A stretch of 64,000 nucleotides of DNA, taken from assembly GCF_007828865.1 (NCBI RefSeq), contig NZ_VIVK01000001.1, positions 496,001 to 560,000 of the forward strand, in the 5' to 3' direction. Shown here one piece after another: positions 60,800 through 64,000 of this stretch. Within the stretch, counting starts at the first letter, position 1. The number at the start of each line of letters is the position of its first letter. Source of the stretch: Kribbella amoyensis. GTDB lineage: Bacteria > Actinomycetota > Actinomycetes > Propionibacteriales > Kribbellaceae. A model generated the notes under the pieces. The model did no database searches and had not been told where the DNA came from. It worked only from the letters and a program-made list of their open reading frames with translations. A program made the translations under genes and the position numbers.

Positions 60800-61669
60800 A
60801 TGACGAACTCCGTGACCGTTCTCGGCCTCGGCGCGATGGGAACCGCCCTCGCCCGGGCCTTCCTGGCCGCCGGCCATCCGACCACCGTCTGGAATCGCAC
60901 CCCCGGCCGCTCCCCCGAACTCGACGAGCTCGGTGTCCGCCGGGCCACCACCGTCGGCGACGCCGTGACGAGCAGCCGCCTCGTCGTGGTCTGCCTGCTC
61001 GACGACGACTCCGTCCGGACCACCCTCGAACCCATCGCCTCCGAACTCGCCGGCCGGACCCTGGTGAACCTCACCAACGGCACCCCGCTCCAGGCGCGGC
61101 GGACCGCCGACTGGGCCGCGCAGCAGGGCGCGGAGTACCTGGACGGCGGGATCATGGCGGTCCCGGCGATGATCGGCGGACCGGACGGGTTCGTCCTCTA
61201 CAGCGGTTCCCCGGTCGCCTTCGAGCGGTACGAGGGCGACCTCGCCGCGCTCGCGCGACCGCAGTACGTCGGGGGTGACGCGGGCCTGGCCGCGCTGAAC
61301 GACCTGGCCCTGCTGAGCGCGATGTACGGGATGTTCGCGGGCGCCGTGCACGCGCTCGCCCTGACCTCGACCGAGAAGATCCCGCCGACGAAGTTCACGA
61401 ACGAACTGCTGGTGCCGTGGCTCACCGCGATGCTGTGCTCGTTGCCCGCGATGGCGGACGAGCTGGAGAACGGCGCCGAACCAGGGTCCGCCGGGTCGAA
61501 CCTGGCGATGCAGGCGGCCGGATTCGGCAACCTGATCGACGCCTCCACGGACCAGGGCGTCGACCCCGCGTTGCTGCTACCGGTTCGCGCTCTGCTGGAT
61601 CGCGCGGTCGCCGAGGGCCATGGCGATCGGGACATCGCGGCCGCGATTCCCCTGCTGCGCAAGGGCTAG
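60800..61669 (+). CDS. NAD(P)-binding oxidoreductase of the imine reductase / beta-hydroxyacid dehydrogenase type
   Basis: 289 residues. N-terminal Rossmann fold GLGAMGTALARAFLAAGH, then VWNRTPGR, which favours NADPH, then a helical dimerisation domain typical of imine reductases (GGIMAVPAMIGGPDGFVLYSG). The lysine of beta-hydroxyacid dehydrogenases is not in its usual place, which supports the IRED reading. The ATG at 60800 gives MTNSVTVLG. Probably regulated by the divergent HxlR. Confidence 0.85.
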   Translation: MTNSVTVLGLGAMGTALARAFLAAGHPTTVWNRTPGRSPELDELGVRRATTVGDAVTSSRLVVVCLLDDDSVRTTLEPIASELAGRTLVNLTNGTPLQARRTADWAAQQGAEYLDGGIMAVPAMIGGPDGFVLYSGSPVAFERYEGDLAALARPQYVGGDAGLAALNDLALLSAMYGMFAGAVHALALTSTEKIPPTKFTNELLVPWLTAMLCSLPAMADELENGAEPGSAGSNLAMQAAGFGNLIDASTDQGVDPALLLPVRALLDRAVAEGHGDRDIAAAIPLLRKG

Positions 61670-61673
61670 CGGG

Positions 61674-62510
61674 TCAGGACGACTTCGCCGCGACCCACTG
61701 CTCGCCGGCCTGCCAGACGTGTTCGGGCATCAGGTCGAGCAGGTCGCAGGCGGCGTCGAGCTGGGCCAGCGCGGTATCGGCATCCCGGTAGGCCGGCAGG
61801 ATCGCGACGAAGCGCCGCCCTTCACAGCTGAACCCGAAGGGCGGCACCTGCGCGAGGACCTCGACCGCTCGCGGATGCAGCACCTCCTGGGCCAGATCCT
61901 CACGCCCGTTGAAGAGTTTGTACTCCTCGCCCAACCCGTCGACGGCGACCGGCAACGGGAGCAGGCTCGCCGCGGCCAACGGGGCCAGCGACGACGGCAG
62001 CAGCTGCAGCGGCGGTAACGGCCGCTCCACCGCGAGGTCGAGGAAGTCGAAGCCCAGCTGGCGACGGCGGACCTTGTGCCGGAACCGGCCGGTGATCAGC
62101 TCCCGACCGCGATGCCGGCCGGTCGTCACGTCGTACACCTCGGCCGCCGGATCCGCGTCGAACGGCGGGAACGGCCAACGGTCCAGAACGGCCGGGTCAC
62201 CGGCGCTGAGCTGCCAGCCGAGCTGGCGGACCACGTCGGTCCAGGCCCGGCGCTGCCGCGTCTCGGCGATCTTGCTGCCCGCGGTGAGGGCGACCAGGAC
62301 CAGGAACCAGGCGAGGACGAGCCAGCCGACCCAGCGCGGCTCGACCAGCAGACCCACGATCACCAGCGGGATCGCGACGACGAACCACAGCACGTAGACC
62401 AGCGAGGAACCCTGCCGGACCTGCCAGGCGATCGCAGGGGGAAGTCGCGGCCCGCGGCGTCGTCCGGACGAGCCGTCGGCCGGGCCGCTGCGGCCGAGGG
62501 CCGCCGTCAC
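61674..62510 (-). CDS. Membrane protein of unknown function
   Basis: 278 residues, two transmembrane segments (about 35-75) near the N-terminus, then a soluble domain of about 200 residues with FDFLDLAVERPLPPLQLLP and DAACDLLDLMPEHVW, a pattern of actinobacterial proteins with no known role. GTG at 62510 overlaps the stop of the DUF1707 gene (GTGA), so they are co-expressed. Confidence 0.7.
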   Translation of the reverse strand: MTAALGRSGPADGSSGRRRGPRLPPAIAWQVRQGSSLVYVLWFVVAIPLVIVGLLVEPRWVGWLVLAWFLVLVALTAGSKIAETRQRRAWTDVVRQLGWQLSAGDPAVLDRWPFPPFDADPAAEVYDVTTGRHRGRELITGRFRHKVRRRQLGFDFLDLAVERPLPPLQLLPSSLAPLAAASLLPLPVAVDGLGEEYKLFNGREDLAQEVLHPRAVEVLAQVPPFGFSCEGRRFVAILPAYRDADTALAQLDAACDLLDLMPEHVWQAGEQWVAAKSS

Positions 62511-62959
62511 CGTCGCTTTCCGAGGTTGCTGAGCGCGAAGAACGCCCACGGAATCAGCAGCCAGACCGGCCAGAAGTGCGGCCAGTGACCGCCGTTGGCG
62601 ATCCCGATGACCGCCCAGATCACCACGTTGATCAGCACGACGCCGGTGAAGCCGCCGGCCAGACCGTGCGCACCACGCTGCTGGGGCTGGTTCTTCTTCT
62701 GGCGTTCCGGGAACTGCCCGGGCGCCGGCGCCGGCTTGGCGTCCTGGACGACCGCGGGGGTCTGGTACGTCCGGACCGGCGGCAGGTCGCGGACCAGCGG
62801 CTCGAGTTCGCCGTAGGTCTGCACGCTGTAGAGCTGGTCCAGCCGGTGGGTGAACTCGGGCTGGTCCAGCCGCCCGTCCGCGAACGCGTCCCGCAGCCGG
62901 CCGGCGATCTTGTCGCGGTCGGCTTCGGTGAACCGTTGATGCGGCTGGTACTGGGGCAT
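62507..62959 (-). CDS. DUF1707 and 2TM-domain membrane protein
   Basis: 150 residues. The DUF1707 (SHOCT-like) motif is at about 9-60 (FTEADRDKIAGRLRDAFADG, LDQPEFTHRLDQLYSVQTYGEL), followed by a Pro/Gln linker and two transmembrane helices (about 102-120 and 128-143). Common in actinobacteria; role unknown. Confidence 0.88.
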   Translation of the reverse strand: MPQYQPHQRFTEADRDKIAGRLRDAFADGRLDQPEFTHRLDQLYSVQTYGELEPLVRDLPPVRTYQTPAVVQDAKPAPAPGQFPERQKKNQPQQRGAHGLAGGFTGVVLINVVIWAVIGIANGGHWPHFWPVWLLIPWAFFALSNLGKRR

Positions 62960-63040
62960 GTCACAAGTGTGCCTCAGTGAGGGAGCGCCCGGCGTCCCCC
63001 GACGGGTGGACCCCCGGGTACTCCGCGGTGGACGGCGCCG

Positions 63041-63865
63041 TCAGTCGGCCAGCGCGCCGGTCTTGATCCCGAGCTCGGCCAGCTTCGCCTCGCCGCCGTC
63101 GAGTGCGGTGAGCACCCACGGACCCTGCGGGGTCAGCGTGAACGTGTGCTCGGTGTGCGCCGCGGCCGAACCGTCGTCGGTCACCACGGTCCAGTCGTCG
63201 TCGAGGGTGTGGTTGTCCTGCTTGCCCAGCGTGAGCATCGGCTCCACCGCCAGCGCCAGTCCCTCGATCAGCTTCGGTCCACGCCCCGCCCGGCCGTAGT
63301 TCGGGACGTTCGGCGGCTGGTGCATCGCCGACCCGATCCCGTGCCCGACGAAGTCCTCGACGATCCCGTACGACGAAGTGCCGCGGACGTGCTTCTCCAC
63401 CCCGGCCGAGATGTCCGTCAACCGGCCACCGAGCCGCGCGGCCGCGAACCCGTGCCACATCGACTCCTCGCAGATCCGGGCCAGCTCGAGCAGCTCCGAA
63501 GCCACCTCGCCGACACCGACCGTGATGGCGGCGTCACCGTGCCAGCCGTCGACGATCGCGCCGCAGTCGATCGAGATCAGGTCGCCGTCGGCCAGCACCC
63601 GGTCACCGGGGATGCCGTGCACGATCTCGTCGTTCACCGACGCGCAGATCGATCCGGTGAACCCGTGGTACCCCTTGAACGACGGGGTCGCGCCGGAGGA
63701 GCGGATGTGGTCCTCCGCGATCGCGTCCAGCTCGCCGGTACTGATCCCGGGCTTCACCGCGGCCCGGAGCAGTTCGAGCGTCCGGCCGACGACCAGGCCG
63801 GCCTTGCGCATCAGCAGGATCTGCTCGCGGGTCTTGATCTCGATCCCGCGGTCCTTGAAGATCAT
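63041..63865 (-). CDS. map: Type I methionine aminopeptidase
   Basis: 274 residues. Removes initiator methionine. Metal ligands: ISIDCGAIVDGWHGDAAIT (two Asp), HGIG (His), TFTLTPQG following the Glu of ALAVEPMLTLG, and a final Glu in HTEHTFT; the catalytic His is in GYHGFTGS. The ATG at 63865 has only a close GGAG; an in-frame extension upstream has no usual start codon. Downstream of adk as usual. Confidence 0.95.
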   Translation of the reverse strand: MIFKDRGIEIKTREQILLMRKAGLVVGRTLELLRAAVKPGISTGELDAIAEDHIRSSGATPSFKGYHGFTGSICASVNDEIVHGIPGDRVLADGDLISIDCGAIVDGWHGDAAITVGVGEVASELLELARICEESMWHGFAAARLGGRLTDISAGVEKHVRGTSSYGIVEDFVGHGIGSAMHQPPNVPNYGRAGRGPKLIEGLALAVEPMLTLGKQDNHTLDDDWTVVTDDGSAAAHTEHTFTLTPQGPWVLTALDGGEAKLAELGIKTGALAD

Positions 63866-63918
63866 CGGCTCCGGCTTCGGCTTGCCGGCGGCACCACGGC
63901 CGCCCTCGGACAGGAAAA

Positions 63919-63951
63919 GGCCCGCCCGGCGAACGAGTCGCCGGACGGGCC
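63919..63951 (-). terminator. Terminator after adk
   Basis: Fourteen-base arms, GGCCCGCCCGGCGA and TCGCCGGACGGGCC, with one mismatch and a five-base loop, followed on the minus strand by CCTTTTCC. map must therefore rely on read-through or a promoter in the 50 bases after it. Confidence 0.75.
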
Positions 63952-63957
63952 GGAGTA

Positions 63958-64000
63958 CTACTCGGCGACGGACTTCAACGCCGCCAGGACGCGCTCGCTG
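63958..64000 (-). CDS. adk: C-terminus of adenylate kinase (partial)
   Basis: The last thirteen codons (SERVLAALKSVAE and a TAG stop) of the gene upstream of map. Named from position in the secY-adk-map-infA order and the typical ending; too short for recognition on sequence alone. Confidence 0.7.
   Translation of the reverse strand, partial: SERVLAALKSVAE

Overview
This is a 64 kb stretch of high-GC (roughly 70 percent) chromosomal DNA from an actinobacterium. The evidence is the gene order alr - tsaE - tsaB - rimI - tsaD - groES - groEL, rplM - rpsI - glmM and map - infA - rpmJ - rpsM - rpsK - rpsD - rpoA - rplQ - truA, frequent GTG starts, Tat signals, CIRCE-controlled groES, and WYL, SigE-type and DUF1707 families. 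A Nocardioidaceae-like genome such as Kribbella is my best guess from general gene content, an inference and not something I could search. I see no rRNA, tRNA, CRISPR array, prophage or intact insertion sequence.

Layout. 1-1.6 kb: 3' part of groEL missing, groES, and a promoter flanked by two CIRCE operators. 1.7-3.6 kb: an exported peptidoglycan-binding protein and a THUMP-like methyltransferase. 3.9-10.5 kb: eight tightly overlapping minus-strand genes from alr to a small hydrolase, holding the t6A tRNA-modification genes tsaE, tsaB and tsaD and rimI; TsaE is fused to a GNAT domain. 10.5-18.3 kb: a 164-bp hairpin element, a HAD phosphatase, a META lipoprotein, a 1030-residue secreted PIG-L deacetylase, nnrD/E, acpS and, divergently, coaA. 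18.4-22.6 kb: an MFS transporter, an orphan adenylating enzyme and a double GNAT protein.

22.9-32.3 kb is the most coherent specialised system: nagZ, nagZ fused to an endonuclease/exonuclease/phosphatase domain, namZ (DUF1343), an AmiE-like serine hydrolase, an RpiR-family regulator and murQ, all on one strand, almost certainly a muropeptide salvage operon. The first four products are exported and would strip GlcNAc, MurNAc and peptide from wall fragments; MurQ converts MurNAc-6-phosphate to GlcNAc-6-phosphate in the cytoplasm. A palindrome like those of RpiR-type repressors lies just downstream of the predicted nagZ promoter. No MurNAc transporter or kinase is present in the window.

32.5-38.8 kb: a WYL regulator divergent from an epoxide hydrolase, then glmM-rpsI-rplM and citrate synthase. 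38.9-47.5 kb: a frameshifted small secreted gene; a lacI - sugar ABC importer - sulfatase operon with its own operator; DoxX; a SnoaL-like protein divergent from a TetR regulator across a long palindrome; and a GH18-like protein. 47.5-54.8 kb: a relic of an ABC-F gene, a RibD-C reductase and ECF sigma pair, the full ABC-F gene, a two-gene unit with a HExxH metallopeptidase, a SigE-type sigma/membrane pair, and an 850-bp gene-free tract full of repeats. 54.8-64 kb: the alpha-operon of ribosomal genes with truA and a methyltransferase, interrupted between infA and map by a HxlR/imine-reductase pair and two membrane proteins, ending in the last codons of adk.
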